Source: Bacteroidales bacterium (lineage in GTDB: Bacteria; Bacteroidota; Bacteroidia; Bacteroidales; GCA-2748055). From it: a DNA stretch of 39,917 bases. The stretch is from the NCBI GenBank assembly GCA_016936975.1, contig JAFGWU010000038.1:1-39917 (forward strand), in the 5' to 3' direction. Numbering within the stretch: the first letter of the stretch is position 1; every line of letters begins with the position of its first letter. A model generated the notes under the pieces. The model saw only the letters and a list, made by a program, of their open reading frames with translations. It did not search any database and was not told where the DNA came from. This document shows, piece after piece, positions 22,331 to 31,791 of this stretch. A program made the translations under genes and the position numbers.

Positions 22331-23785
22331 TTATTCGAATACGGGTATATACCAGTTTTGCTCATCCAGCAGTCTGTTTCTTGTTTTCTCCCTCGATTCT
22401 TCGGAATATTTCTGTGCCACCCTGTCGGCAAGGTAAGCTGGATCATTTCTGCGTTTAGCCACCCTCATCAGGTCGAACCAGCGCTGTCCCTCGAACCCGT
22501 TCTCGTAGGCAAGCTCTTCGATAATCTTATCTTCGATCCAGATCATGGCCCCTGCATCGTCGGAGGGCATTTCACTGTCATCAATTTCCGGGAAGTCAAT
22601 CCGCTGTCTGACCCTTCTCATCTGGGTCAGCGCCGAGCCCGCCTTGCCCTGCAAATTCAGGCAATAGGCTTTCATCAGTTCAATCCTGGCCGTTCTCATC
22701 ATGATGAATGGCCGGTCATCGGCGGTGTATTTGTTAATCGAATAGGTTCTGTCGATATTCGGGTCGGGATTCAGCAGGGAATAGAACCGGTAATCGAAGC
22801 TCTCCTCATTCGAATAGGCATGGGCCCTGAACTGATCAATGTACCAGCCGGCAGGTTCGACCTGGTAATTTAAGCTGGATGTCCAGTTCCACAGTTCATT
22901 GGTCTGATTGTATTTATTGTCAAACGCGATCATGAAAACCGCATTATCAAGCAGCATGGTGCTTTCCCAGTCCTCATCGAAAAGTTCATTCATCCAGGCC
23001 ATCTCTTCAAGGGATGCGGAGATCCTGAATTTGCTGAGCGGCTTCCGGTTTTCCGTATCTCCGTAACGGGTCAGTTCATTGAACTTGTCAAATGCCGAAG
23101 TATAGTCGCCGATATCCATATAGAGCTCTCCGAGCAGGGAATTGACATAATAATCGGAGAAGCGGATGGATTGCCAGACCAGGTCCTCGGTTGTGGAGGT
23201 GAATATAATGGTATCAGAATATGTCAGATCACCGATAAGTTTTTGCAGCAGTTCTTCTCCAAAAACGTACTCCTGGATGGTGGTGGTATCGCCTGAATTC
23301 AGAACATGGGTGTAGTATCTGCAGGAGCCAAATATCCGGGCAATCTGGTACTGGCTCCACACCCTGATCGCATTCAGTTCGGAGCGGTATTTCAAATAAT
23401 CGACCGAATCCATCTTCCGGTCAGCCACCATGGACTCAAACTCACGCATAAAATCATTTACATTATTGATGAGGGTGTAAAATGGTTTCGGCGAGATATA
23501 GGGATTGGAAGCGGAGAAGGTATTGTTGCTGAACTCCTTTATATAGCTGTTTGCAGATTGTCCGGCGATCACCAGGTCGGCCCTGACCTCGCCGGCGAGA
23601 AACATCGGTTCAACCAGCTCTGCCATGAGGCCATACAACCCAATCATGGACAGACGGGTAGAGTTTTTATCACTGAAAGCCTGTTCCTGTTCAATGATAT
23701 CGGGTTGGTCGACATCAATGAACTTTTCGCATGAAGGGATGATCAGCAGGGCGAGCAGGGCCGAAATAATAATTTGTATTTTCAT
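22331..23785 (-). CDS. SusD/RagB-family outer-membrane lipoprotein (second pair)
   Basis: The ATG at 23785 gives MKIQ, a hydrophobic core and a lipobox LIIPSC with the lipid-carrying Cys at residue 19. The start at 23830 would add 15 hydrophilic residues. The TPR-rich SusD fold is supported by the conserved N-terminal region after the Cys (FIDVDQP), YLKYRSELNAIRVWSQYQIARIFG in the middle, and the C-terminal ...NGFEGQRWFDLMRVAKR stretch. It lies 57 bp downstream of its SusC partner (12 bp if the upstream start is used). The protein caps the SusC pore on the cell surface and captures the ligand. The ligand is unknown. Confidence 0.93.
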   Translation of the reverse strand: MKIQIIISALLALLIIPSCEKFIDVDQPDIIEQEQAFSDKNSTRLSMIGLYGLMAELVEPMFLAGEVRADLVIAGQSANSYIKEFSNNTFSASNPYISPKPFYTLINNVNDFMREFESMVADRKMDSVDYLKYRSELNAIRVWSQYQIARIFGSCRYYTHVLNSGDTTTIQEYVFGEELLQKLIGDLTYSDTIIFTSTTEDLVWQSIRFSDYYVNSLLGELYMDIGDYTSAFDKFNELTRYGDTENRKPLSKFRISASLEEMAWMNELFDEDWESTMLLDNAVFMIAFDNKYNQTNELWNWTSSLNYQVEPAGWYIDQFRAHAYSNEESFDYRFYSLLNPDPNIDRTYSINKYTADDRPFIMMRTARIELMKAYCLNLQGKAGSALTQMRRVRQRIDFPEIDDSEMPSDDAGAMIWIEDKIIEELAYENGFEGQRWFDLMRVAKRRNDPAYLADRVAQKYSEESREKTRNRLLDEQNWYIPVFE

Positions 23786-23842
23786 AAACCTCGGTCTTAT
23801 TCTGTTTACTTTTCGATTGGTTTCTTTCATCTCATTTAAATC

Positions 23843-26800
23843 TTAGAGTCCAATTTTCACTCCCAGTATGACTGTTCTGTTCTGGGGGAAGAGCAGGTAA
23901 TCGATGCCTTCCCAGAGGATGGAACTGTTATAGGCAAATTCGGGATCGTATCCAAGGTACCTGGTGAATGTGAGCAGGTTGATGCCTGTCACATAGAACT
24001 CCGGGTTATTCAGGGACTTCAGCCATGGGCTTAAATTGACCGTAAAGGTGAGACGCTTCAGCCTTACATAGGAGCCGTCCTCGATCCAGCGATCGGAGAA
24101 GCGGCTGTTCCCCATGGGGTCACCCCATGCGGCGGTGGGTATATCCGTTTCCTGTCCGTCAACCTGCCAGCGCCGCAGGGTAGCGGTGGACTGGTTTTCG
24201 AAACCGCTCATGCTTTCCAGGATCCTCCTGGTATGGTTATAAACCTCCCCTCCTGCAGTGAAAGAGAGATCGGCCAGCAGGGAGTAATTCCGGTACGACA
24301 CGATATTGACCAGGCTCCCGTAAACATCGGGTGCAGGATTGCCAATCACCATCTTATCTGCATCATCGATAATTTTATCGCCGTTGATATCATGGAAATG
24401 AATATCCCCGGCTTTGAACTGGGTTCCGTTGGCGTGGTAAAGATCCAGGGCATTTGCCTCCGCCTCGGAGGGGATGACGCCCAGAACTTCGTAGCCATAG
24501 AAGGCCCCCGCCGGTTTATTGTTCCGGAATATTTTCTGACCGTCACCGAAATCAAAGATCAGATCGCTGTCGAGGTTGGCTGCCATGGTGCTGTACTGGG
24601 CGACGGATATTTCTGTGCTCCATCTCAGGTTCTCCCGGTCGATAATCCTGTACCGGAGTCTTACGTCTGAGCCGAGGGTGTTCAGATCCCCGTTGTTGCT
24701 CCAGTACTGGTTTCCCAGTTCGGTTTCGGTGGAGGTGTTGTTTAGTAAGCCGGGCGCCTGATGGTAATAGACATCGGCCGACAGGTAGAGGCGCTGTTTA
24801 AGGAGGGAGAGATCGACACCGAAGTTCAGCTTGTTCGTCCGCTCCCATCGCAGCTCCTCGTTCTGCACCTTCAGTTTGGCATATCCTGTTGCTGTATAGT
24901 ACTGCACCGGCGTATAAAAGTTGTGGGAGATATAGGGGTCATACACCACATTGCACATCTGACCCGCACTGATTCTCAGCTTCAGATAGTTGATGACCGT
25001 TTGATAATTGAAACCTGCCAGCCTGGACAGATCCCATCCCAGCCCGACAGCGGGGGAGAGGGCCACCGGCACCCCGAGAATCTGTGGCTCGGTTTCCGTA
25101 CCAATGTTTGATGAGGCATCGGCAGCCAGGGTGATATCGGCAAAGTACACCTCCCTGAAATTATAGGAGAGTCCCAGGAAGCCGGTTATTTCATTCCTCA
25201 GGAACTGGTAACCCGATTTTGTCCTGCCCTCTTCCCTGGCCGTTCCCAGGTCCTTGAATTCGTCAGAAGGGGTCCCTACCCCGGTGCCGATATCCTGGAT
25301 AATTTGATCGAGATTCAGCCGGGTTCCGGCAATCCCGGAAAGATGGTGCACTTCTTTAAATACATTATTGTATCTTAAATTAAATTCTGCAGAGGTTCTG
25401 GTGAAGTTGCTGATCCCTTTCATGATCTGGTTGTAATGCGGATACTCGTTATTGTAGAATCCGTGGTTGGGAAGGAAATCGTACTCATTGATCTTGTTCA
25501 GCTCCGAGCTTCCCCTGACATTAGCCTCCAGGCTGCTGGAAATTTTAAATTTGAAGTTGATGGTTCCGAAGAAATTGTAGGAACTCAGTGTGGCTTCGGA
25601 ATTATTAATGACCTCGTAAGGATTGGATATTCCCAGCACATCGGAATCTTCCGTCAGCGGGAGGCGTGTATCCGTTGAGTCGATGATAAAGGGATCCAGG
25701 AAAGGAGCCTTTATTAACGAGTTGAGGACGGGGTTGGCATAGGAGAGTCCCTGCTGCTTCAGGTTCCCGTTGGAGTAAGTAACCCCCATATTTGCCTGGG
25801 CGACGAGCCACTCGGCGATATCAATGTCCGCATTGAAACGGATGTTAAAACGGTTGTAATCGGTGTTCCTCACACTGCCCTCCTCACGGAGATAGCCTCC
25901 GGAAAAGAAGTACTTGGCAATGGCATCACCCCCCCTGACATTAATGTTGGCACCCGCCGATCTTCCGAAATCAAAGATATAATCCTGCCAGTCTGTGGTA
26001 TTGTTGTATTTATAGTATTGATTATATGTTGGATCTTCAATGAAATAGTCATCGAATATCAGCTGTCCGTTGCCATACATCTGCTCAAGGAGGTAGGGTT
26101 TGAAATACTCTGAATTGGTGATGACCGGAATGCGTTTGTTCATATAATTATAACCGTAATGGCCGGTGATGTCAAATTCGGTTTTGCCGACCTTCGCGGA
26201 TTTGGTCTTGATCAGGATGACTCCGTTGGAGGCTTTTGCCCCGTAAATGGCGGTCGCAGAGGCATCCTTTAAGAGGGATATGGACTCAATATTCCGGGGA
26301 TCAATATTGACCAGCGGATCCTGGTAAAATCCTTCCGTGGTGGTTTCGGCGAAACGATAATTTCCAAGTATCTGTCCATCCAGAACGATCAGCGGTTTTT
26401 CGTCTGCAAATATGGTGGAGTATCCCCTGAAATTGATGGCATAACCGTCTCCCGGGAGACCCGATGAGCTGGTTACCCTGGCTGAGGAGTTCTCGAGCAG
26501 CTGGTGGAAACTCGAAGACATGACCTGGGTGCTGTAGGCGAAATCAACCTGCTCGACCGCACCGGTCATATTGCTGTATTTCTGATTGGCATATGGATAA
26601 TATACCTCCCTGTCAATGGAGTAATCGTCGGATTTTGTCAGGTAAACCCACATGGTGTCGGTAAAGTTTCCATACTGTTCTCTGGCCTGGTAGCCCGGGT
26701 AGGAGAAGGTGAGCATCACGCTTTTTACTCTGACCGTATCGGAAAGGGTAAGCCTGAAAAACCCCGATTCATTCGTGGTGGCCGATTTTACCATTCTGTA

Positions 26801-26962
26801 TTTTGTCGACACCATGATTCCCTGCATGGGCAGGTTATCAGCGGCAGAATATACATAACCGGTTATGGCTTTTCTCTGTTGTGCGATACCCTCCGTAAAC
26901 ACCGAAATGATCAGCAGTGCCAGAAGAAGTCTATAAGGATGCGCTTTCATTATTCTCAACAT
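23843..26962 (-). CDS. SusC/RagA-family TonB-dependent outer-membrane transporter (second pair)
   Basis: Residues 1-28 form a signal peptide. A carboxypeptidase-regulatory-like domain (about 29-110, ITGYVYSAADNLPMQGIMV) precedes a plug with FRGYSTIFADEKPLIVLDGQ and LLKDASATAIYGAKASNGVI, then a beta barrel to residue 1039. The usual TonB box of the EVVVVGY kind is missing: at the expected place (about 115-127) the sequence reads SIDREVYYPYANQ. Coupling to TonB may therefore use a variant motif. It lies 39 bp after the FAS1 lipoprotein gene and 57 bp before SusD. The first pair is 1094 residues, so the two are not recent duplicates. The substrate is unknown. Confidence 0.94.
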   Translation of the reverse strand: MLRIMKAHPYRLLLALLIISVFTEGIAQQRKAITGYVYSAADNLPMQGIMVSTKYRMVKSATTNESGFFRLTLSDTVRVKSVMLTFSYPGYQAREQYGNFTDTMWVYLTKSDDYSIDREVYYPYANQKYSNMTGAVEQVDFAYSTQVMSSSFHQLLENSSARVTSSSGLPGDGYAINFRGYSTIFADEKPLIVLDGQILGNYRFAETTTEGFYQDPLVNIDPRNIESISLLKDASATAIYGAKASNGVILIKTKSAKVGKTEFDITGHYGYNYMNKRIPVITNSEYFKPYLLEQMYGNGQLIFDDYFIEDPTYNQYYKYNNTTDWQDYIFDFGRSAGANINVRGGDAIAKYFFSGGYLREEGSVRNTDYNRFNIRFNADIDIAEWLVAQANMGVTYSNGNLKQQGLSYANPVLNSLIKAPFLDPFIIDSTDTRLPLTEDSDVLGISNPYEVINNSEATLSSYNFFGTINFKFKISSSLEANVRGSSELNKINEYDFLPNHGFYNNEYPHYNQIMKGISNFTRTSAEFNLRYNNVFKEVHHLSGIAGTRLNLDQIIQDIGTGVGTPSDEFKDLGTAREEGRTKSGYQFLRNEITGFLGLSYNFREVYFADITLAADASSNIGTETEPQILGVPVALSPAVGLGWDLSRLAGFNYQTVINYLKLRISAGQMCNVVYDPYISHNFYTPVQYYTATGYAKLKVQNEELRWERTNKLNFGVDLSLLKQRLYLSADVYYHQAPGLLNNTSTETELGNQYWSNNGDLNTLGSDVRLRYRIIDRENLRWSTEISVAQYSTMAANLDSDLIFDFGDGQKIFRNNKPAGAFYGYEVLGVIPSEAEANALDLYHANGTQFKAGDIHFHDINGDKIIDDADKMVIGNPAPDVYGSLVNIVSYRNYSLLADLSFTAGGEVYNHTRRILESMSGFENQSTATLRRWQVDGQETDIPTAAWGDPMGNSRFSDRWIEDGSYVRLKRLTFTVNLSPWLKSLNNPEFYVTGINLLTFTRYLGYDPEFAYNSSILWEGIDYLLFPQNRTVILGVKIGL

Positions 26963-27001
26963 GGACGATTTGTTAGTTATTTATGATTGCCTTTTCTGCT
27001 T

Positions 27002-28567
27002 TTATTCAAGTACCGGTGAAAGCTTTATTTCCCGGATCCAAAGGTATTGTTGATTGGTATTAAATTCGGGATGTGTCTCCACGAAAGTGAACTTCAGGCT
27101 GGTGGACGACCTGGTCTCAGTGAAGCTGACAGTCCCGATCAGATCAAATTCAGTATCCAGGTCGCCGCTCGGCGCCTGGGAGAAATCATACTCGCTGATT
27201 TGCTGGCCCTCAATTTCCACCCTGAATGTGCCGCTCGAATTATTCCGGCCCCTCATCAGAACCTGGTAATCAACCGGGTAAAAATCACCCTCCAGGTCAA
27301 TATTCACCCACTCCCCGTATTTGGATGGATAGGCATTGAAATCGGTTCCTGAAAGAAAGATTATCTGGAGGTTGTTGGAACTTACAATCACTGTATCCAC
27401 GCCTTCGGAAGCGGTGAGGTTGTCGAGGATCCGGTCCCTGTAATTGCGTTCACTCATGCCCGGCGGGATATGGCACTGGTCGCTGATCAGCCACTTCAGG
27501 TCATATTCGAATCCATCCACTTCATGGACGATCCCGTTGCTCAGTGTCACAGAACCGGCATAATGATTCCTGAGCAGTTCGGTAAAATAGAGTTGTATCG
27601 CTGTGGCATCCTCATCAGGCAAAGCCTGGATGCGTTCTATTTCCGCTATTGCCCCGTCTTTGGTAAAACGCGAGGTCAGAACCAGGTTGGTCAGGAGCGG
27701 ACCTGCAAGGTCTTTCATGGCAATGGGATGATTCAGGACAGGATTCTGCAGGACAGCGGTCGCTGCAGCTTCAAAATTGGTCGGGGCAAGAAAGGTATAT
27801 TCCAGGTCCTCATCGGAAATATCAATGTACCGGAAGTTGGTGTTGTAAAATTGTTCCCAGATCCAATCTGTTTCGGCATAAAGAAAGGGATTGGTGACAT
27901 TGAACACCGAGTCGTACTCCACCTGGCCCTCATCATTGATCGCGACGGGAATACTGGCCTCCCTGTTGAATTCCTTTATCGTATAACCTTGAATTGAACG
28001 GGCAAACACATTGACACGAGGGTTGTAAATAAAGTATTCATAAAGGTTGTTCAGGGGAATCAGCGGATGGTCGACCACCTGGATCATCCCGTTCAGGGCC
28101 AGGTAATCCGGATCTGTGATCGAGGCGTGTCTGTCCAGCAGAACCTTTCCGGAAGAATTGTCGAATGAGACATTCAGGTACTTGTTGCTGAAGGTTAGCT
28201 GATTGCCGGAGGTAAAGTCCTTGATTTTGTACTTTCCGTCAATAAAATGATAGAGCAGCATCCTGTTCAGGAGCGCCGGGTTATTCAGAACCGAAGGATC
28301 AATGTTCCCGAAGGATTCGTTGACCGGTGCAAATACGGTGTAAAGCCGGTTCTGGGCCAGCAAATCACTGAGGCTGTCGAGATTTTTCACGGCTTCGGTA
28401 AACAGGCTGATCTCAGGGATCTTTTCCATCTCGGAAATCATTTTCTCTTTTTCACCCGTTTCGGTAATGGTACTGTAATGATCCTCCCAGTAGGCATTAC
28501 AGCCGTTCAGGAGCAGTAAGACCGGCAACAGCAGACCGGCAGGGACTAATTTATTTTTGAATCGCAT
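27002..28567 (-). CDS. FAS1 (fasciclin) domain lipoprotein with C-terminal beta domain
   Basis: A signal peptide with lipobox LLNGC (Cys23) leads to two FAS1 domains. Domain one (about 45-170) has YTVFAPVNESF and LNGMIQVVD. Domain two (about 175-355) has YTFLAPTNFEA and SNGIVHEVDG. These are the usual FAS1 boxes, although the second domain is stretched. Residues about 400-521 form a beta-rich, jelly-roll-like C-terminal domain with no match I recognise. FAS1 domains bind proteins and glycans in adhesion. As a lipoprotein between two SusCD pairs it should sit at the surface, like the SusE/F accessories. It is 38 bp downstream of another FAS1 gene and 39 bp before SusC. Confidence 0.87.
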   Translation of the reverse strand: MRFKNKLVPAGLLLPVLLLLNGCNAYWEDHYSTITETGEKEKMISEMEKIPEISLFTEAVKNLDSLSDLLAQNRLYTVFAPVNESFGNIDPSVLNNPALLNRMLLYHFIDGKYKIKDFTSGNQLTFSNKYLNVSFDNSSGKVLLDRHASITDPDYLALNGMIQVVDHPLIPLNNLYEYFIYNPRVNVFARSIQGYTIKEFNREASIPVAINDEGQVEYDSVFNVTNPFLYAETDWIWEQFYNTNFRYIDISDEDLEYTFLAPTNFEAAATAVLQNPVLNHPIAMKDLAGPLLTNLVLTSRFTKDGAIAEIERIQALPDEDATAIQLYFTELLRNHYAGSVTLSNGIVHEVDGFEYDLKWLISDQCHIPPGMSERNYRDRILDNLTASEGVDTVIVSSNNLQIIFLSGTDFNAYPSKYGEWVNIDLEGDFYPVDYQVLMRGRNNSSGTFRVEIEGQQISEYDFSQAPSGDLDTEFDLIGTVSFTETRSSTSLKFTFVETHPEFNTNQQYLWIREIKLSPVLE

Positions 28568-28605
28568 AGATTATAAGTGTTTATCTTATCATTGATTTGC
28601 ATGGG

Positions 28606-30288
28606 TCAGTCGATGGGCTCAAATCTTATTTCGACATAGAAACCTTTGCCGACTGTAACCGCCTGGATTCTCAGGTAATGTTCCATCTGGTCTTCCTTGA
28701 TATCCACGATCCCGAGTTCCACATCCTGGAAGTCCAGTCCCACCGTGGCCAGGTTAATGATTCCCCCGATGGGTTCGCCGTCAAAATAATGTTTAACCGA
28801 GGGCCTTTCGGGTCCGGCTTTGGTGTAATGGATCAGTCTGTATTTTCCGGGAATGATGTAGGGAAATTTCCGGGTTACGTCGAGCAGGTCGTCGCACTTC
28901 TCAAATGTAAAGAATACGGGGCGGTACTCGTTGTTCCTGTGATGGTCTCCCTTAATGGGTCCGGAATAGGGGGCATTCAGGGTCAGCCAGCCATTGGTCC
29001 GCTCAAAGGGGATGTGGTTTCCTTCACCCGGTCTCGGCCAGTATTGAGACCACTGGCCCAGGAGCCACCTCTCGCTTCCGACTTCTCCGTTGCTCCCGGT
29101 CTCTTTGGCAATGATGCCCTGCTCCTCCCAGAGGGTAATGCCATAGTCATAGAGCGAATCATAGGGGAGCCCGGGAACATCCAGGAACACAAATGAACGG
29201 GTGATGCGCTCGAATGTCGTGGTTACCTGGTACATATCCTCCATCACGTGAATGATGCCGTTCCCCGTGAGATTGTTACTGCTGAATTCGTCAATGTTGA
29301 GGCCATCCGGAAAATCCAGTGTCCCGTAGTTGAGGGCAATTTCGGCAGTATTGGGGATCAGTCCGAATTTCAGGGTGGCGCCTCCGACGGTCCCGAAGAA
29401 CTCATGCTCCTCACCGGCATCCGACATGGATATGATATCGGTCAGAAACTGGCTTGCGATGAAGGACCTCAGCGCATTCGCCGTATCTGAATAACGGTCA
29501 TCACCCGGAGAGATAAATGCAGCCAGATCTTCAAAAGAGTTGATGTTGCTTTTTGCGAAGGCTTCATCCGGTGTGGCAAAACAGGTGTAGAAATAACGGC
29601 GTCCCGCTTCGGCATCCTCCATGGTCTGCGCCATATCATCCAGTCCCGTTCTCTCCAGGGCTTCCAGGAAGATGGAATAGGTATCCTCGTTGTTTTTCAA
29701 CCAGTCGTAGATCGTCAATTCGGGTTTGACAATGACCTTATCCACCGTGTGCAATATACCGTTAGGAAGGATAATATCCCGGGCGAGTATCTTGGCAGAC
29801 TTATTCAGAAAAATATCCGATCCATCCTCGGAGGGACCTGAAACCATGTAATCCAGGGTCAGGGTTTTACTTTCGATAATGCCCATGTTGAAAGAGCCTG
29901 CCATGAACCGTACATTGAAAATATGATATTTGATCAGCTTTATCAGTTCATCCATCTCGAAATCCTCATAGGATGATCTTCCGGTTTCAGCGAAATAGGA
30001 TTCGAAGGCACTGTTCACAGGGGCCAGGAACGTATAATCCCCGTATGTCCGGAAGAGATGCCCCAGCCGGGTCGTATCCAGGATACTGCTCAGGATCGAA
30101 AAATTCTCAGGATCAGACTCAATGTACTGGGTAATACTCAGGTCGTTCTCCTCATAGTAGGTGATATCGACATCCTGTTCGGTGGTCAGCTCACAGGCCG
30201 GGATAAGGCAGAGCAGAACGGTCAGCACGGCTGCCGGATACCACCGGCCGACGCGCATCAAATTCCTGATTTTATGCATACCTTTCAT
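28606..30288 (-). CDS. FAS1 (fasciclin) domain lipoprotein with C-terminal beta domain
   Basis: The signal peptide ends in lipobox LIPAC (Cys32 from the first ATG; in-frame ATGs at residues 4 and 11 could be the real start). Two FAS1 domains follow. Domain one (about 50-190) has YTFLAPVNSAFE and LPNGILHTVDKVI. Domain two (about 195-365) is degenerate, with YTCFATPDEAF and TGNGIIHVMEDM. Residues about 375-560 form a separate domain with a Trp/Gly-rich start and a beta-rich end (FVEIRFEP-like tail). This C-terminal end resembles that of the next gene's product only loosely. It lies 19 bp downstream of SusD of the first pair. Confidence 0.87.
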   Translation of the reverse strand: MKGMHKIRNLMRVGRWYPAAVLTVLLCLIPACELTTEQDVDITYYEENDLSITQYIESDPENFSILSSILDTTRLGHLFRTYGDYTFLAPVNSAFESYFAETGRSSYEDFEMDELIKLIKYHIFNVRFMAGSFNMGIIESKTLTLDYMVSGPSEDGSDIFLNKSAKILARDIILPNGILHTVDKVIVKPELTIYDWLKNNEDTYSIFLEALERTGLDDMAQTMEDAEAGRRYFYTCFATPDEAFAKSNINSFEDLAAFISPGDDRYSDTANALRSFIASQFLTDIISMSDAGEEHEFFGTVGGATLKFGLIPNTAEIALNYGTLDFPDGLNIDEFSSNNLTGNGIIHVMEDMYQVTTTFERITRSFVFLDVPGLPYDSLYDYGITLWEEQGIIAKETGSNGEVGSERWLLGQWSQYWPRPGEGNHIPFERTNGWLTLNAPYSGPIKGDHHRNNEYRPVFFTFEKCDDLLDVTRKFPYIIPGKYRLIHYTKAGPERPSVKHYFDGEPIGGIINLATVGLDFQDVELGIVDIKEDQMEHYLRIQAVTVGKGFYVEIRFEPID

Positions 30289-30307
30289 ATTGGTTATAAT
30301 TTATTGA

Positions 30308-31777
30308 TTAGTCATAAAATGGATTTTGTTCGAGCTGGCGGTTTAACAACAGCTCGTCATAATAAACCGGCAGAAACCAGCTGTCCATATCCTTAATCTT
30401 GGTGGCTGCCGCGGTCCTGCTCTGAGGATTCACATTGGCAATAACAGCCTCATAAATAAAGCTCAGCCTGTTGCTGATATCCCTCCTTGAAACCCGCACC
30501 AGGTCGAACCATCTTTTTCCCTCTCCCACGAACTCCCTGGCGCGTTCATCAAGGATCTCCTCCAGCAGTTTCTTTTTGTCCGTATCAAGGTACTTGTCTA
30601 TTCCGGCGCGATCCCTTACCATATTCAGTTCCTCCAGCGACCGGGAGAAGTTGTCGGTCTCCGCATACGCTTCCGCCTTCATCAGGTGGATATCGGGCAG
30701 CCTGTAAAAGATCCAGTTGGCATCACTGGTTTCCCGTGTCCTGTGCACCACGATGCTGTTCTCTTCGTAGGGGGCGTTGCCTTCATATTTCCAGATGGAA
30801 AGATTGGAACTGTTGAAGGTCGCATCACCATCCGGACTGAACTGCCGGAGATCCTTACCCACAAACAGACCTGTGAGGAACTCGGAAACAATAAATTCCC
30901 TGTCGGCCCTTGTATTATTCGATGTCAGTTCGTAAAGATTGTTGGTGGTTTCATACTGATCGTAATCAAACTGCAGTTCGAAGATGCTTTCGAGTGAGTT
31001 CCCGTCCTGGGCAAAGATGGAGAAGTAGTTCTCCCCACTTACCATGTAAATGTCGCTGATTTGATCACATGCTTCAATGCAGCTTGCATATTCATCATTC
31101 CATAAATAGAGATCGGCGAGCAGGGCATAGACCGCGTTGCGGGTCACCCTGCCCTTCTTTTCATCCATGGTGAGGAAATAATCCGCTTCGAATGCCTGGT
31201 CAACAATCCCGTTCAGATCAGTGATCAGCTGGTTCAGGATCTCCTTTTCATCCGATTTTTCAATGCTGAAATCCTGCCCGTCCGTGGCGTACGGCTCCAG
31301 GATGAACGGTACATCCCTGAAAGCCTTCACAAGGTAGAAATAGCAGAGGCTCCTTATGTAATATGCTTCAGCCAGGTAACCGTTGTAAGCCTGGTCGGAA
31401 AAGGTCTGGTCATTCTCTTTGGCAAGCGGGGCATATTTGATAAGGGTATTGGCCAGGTTGATCACCACGTAAAAGTCGTCCCACCGGATTTTATCGTTGT
31501 ATTCATTGAGGTTATAGTCAAAGAATTCGAGAGAAGTGGGGGAGACCCTCTTCTCATCCGGGGAAATCAATCCGCCCCTCAGTTCCGACCAGTAATACAG
31601 CTCATCCAGTAAAGAGGCCATTCTTCCGTAAGTGGCCCCGAGAACGGCAACCACATCTCCTTCGGTTTTCCAGTACTCCTCCCTGATAAGCTCATCCTGC
31701 GGCTCCAGGCTCAGGAAATCCGAACAGCCGGTGAATGCGAATACGATTGGTATCAAAAAGAATTTAATGTGTTTCAT
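30308..31777 (-). CDS. SusD/RagB-family outer-membrane lipoprotein (first pair)
   Basis: MKHIKFFLIPIVFAFTGC is a short signal peptide with its lipid-bearing Cys at residue 18. The sequence then reads as typical SusD (SDFLSLEPQDEL; AYYIRSLCYFYLVKAFRDVPFI; NAVYALLADLYLWNDEY; ILDERAREFVGEGKRWFDLVR). At 489 residues it has the usual length. It is 14 bp downstream of its SusC and 19 bp before a FAS1 lipoprotein gene. It should cap the first SusC at the cell surface. Its substrate is not predictable from the sequence and no carbohydrate-active enzyme lies in the operon. Confidence 0.94.
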   Translation of the reverse strand: MKHIKFFLIPIVFAFTGCSDFLSLEPQDELIREEYWKTEGDVVAVLGATYGRMASLLDELYYWSELRGGLISPDEKRVSPTSLEFFDYNLNEYNDKIRWDDFYVVINLANTLIKYAPLAKENDQTFSDQAYNGYLAEAYYIRSLCYFYLVKAFRDVPFILEPYATDGQDFSIEKSDEKEILNQLITDLNGIVDQAFEADYFLTMDEKKGRVTRNAVYALLADLYLWNDEYASCIEACDQISDIYMVSGENYFSIFAQDGNSLESIFELQFDYDQYETTNNLYELTSNNTRADREFIVSEFLTGLFVGKDLRQFSPDGDATFNSSNLSIWKYEGNAPYEENSIVVHRTRETSDANWIFYRLPDIHLMKAEAYAETDNFSRSLEELNMVRDRAGIDKYLDTDKKKLLEEILDERAREFVGEGKRWFDLVRVSRRDISNRLSFIYEAVIANVNPQSRTAAATKIKDMDSWFLPVYYDELLLNRQLEQNPFYD

Positions 31778-31791
31778 GTCCCAGATCCTGC

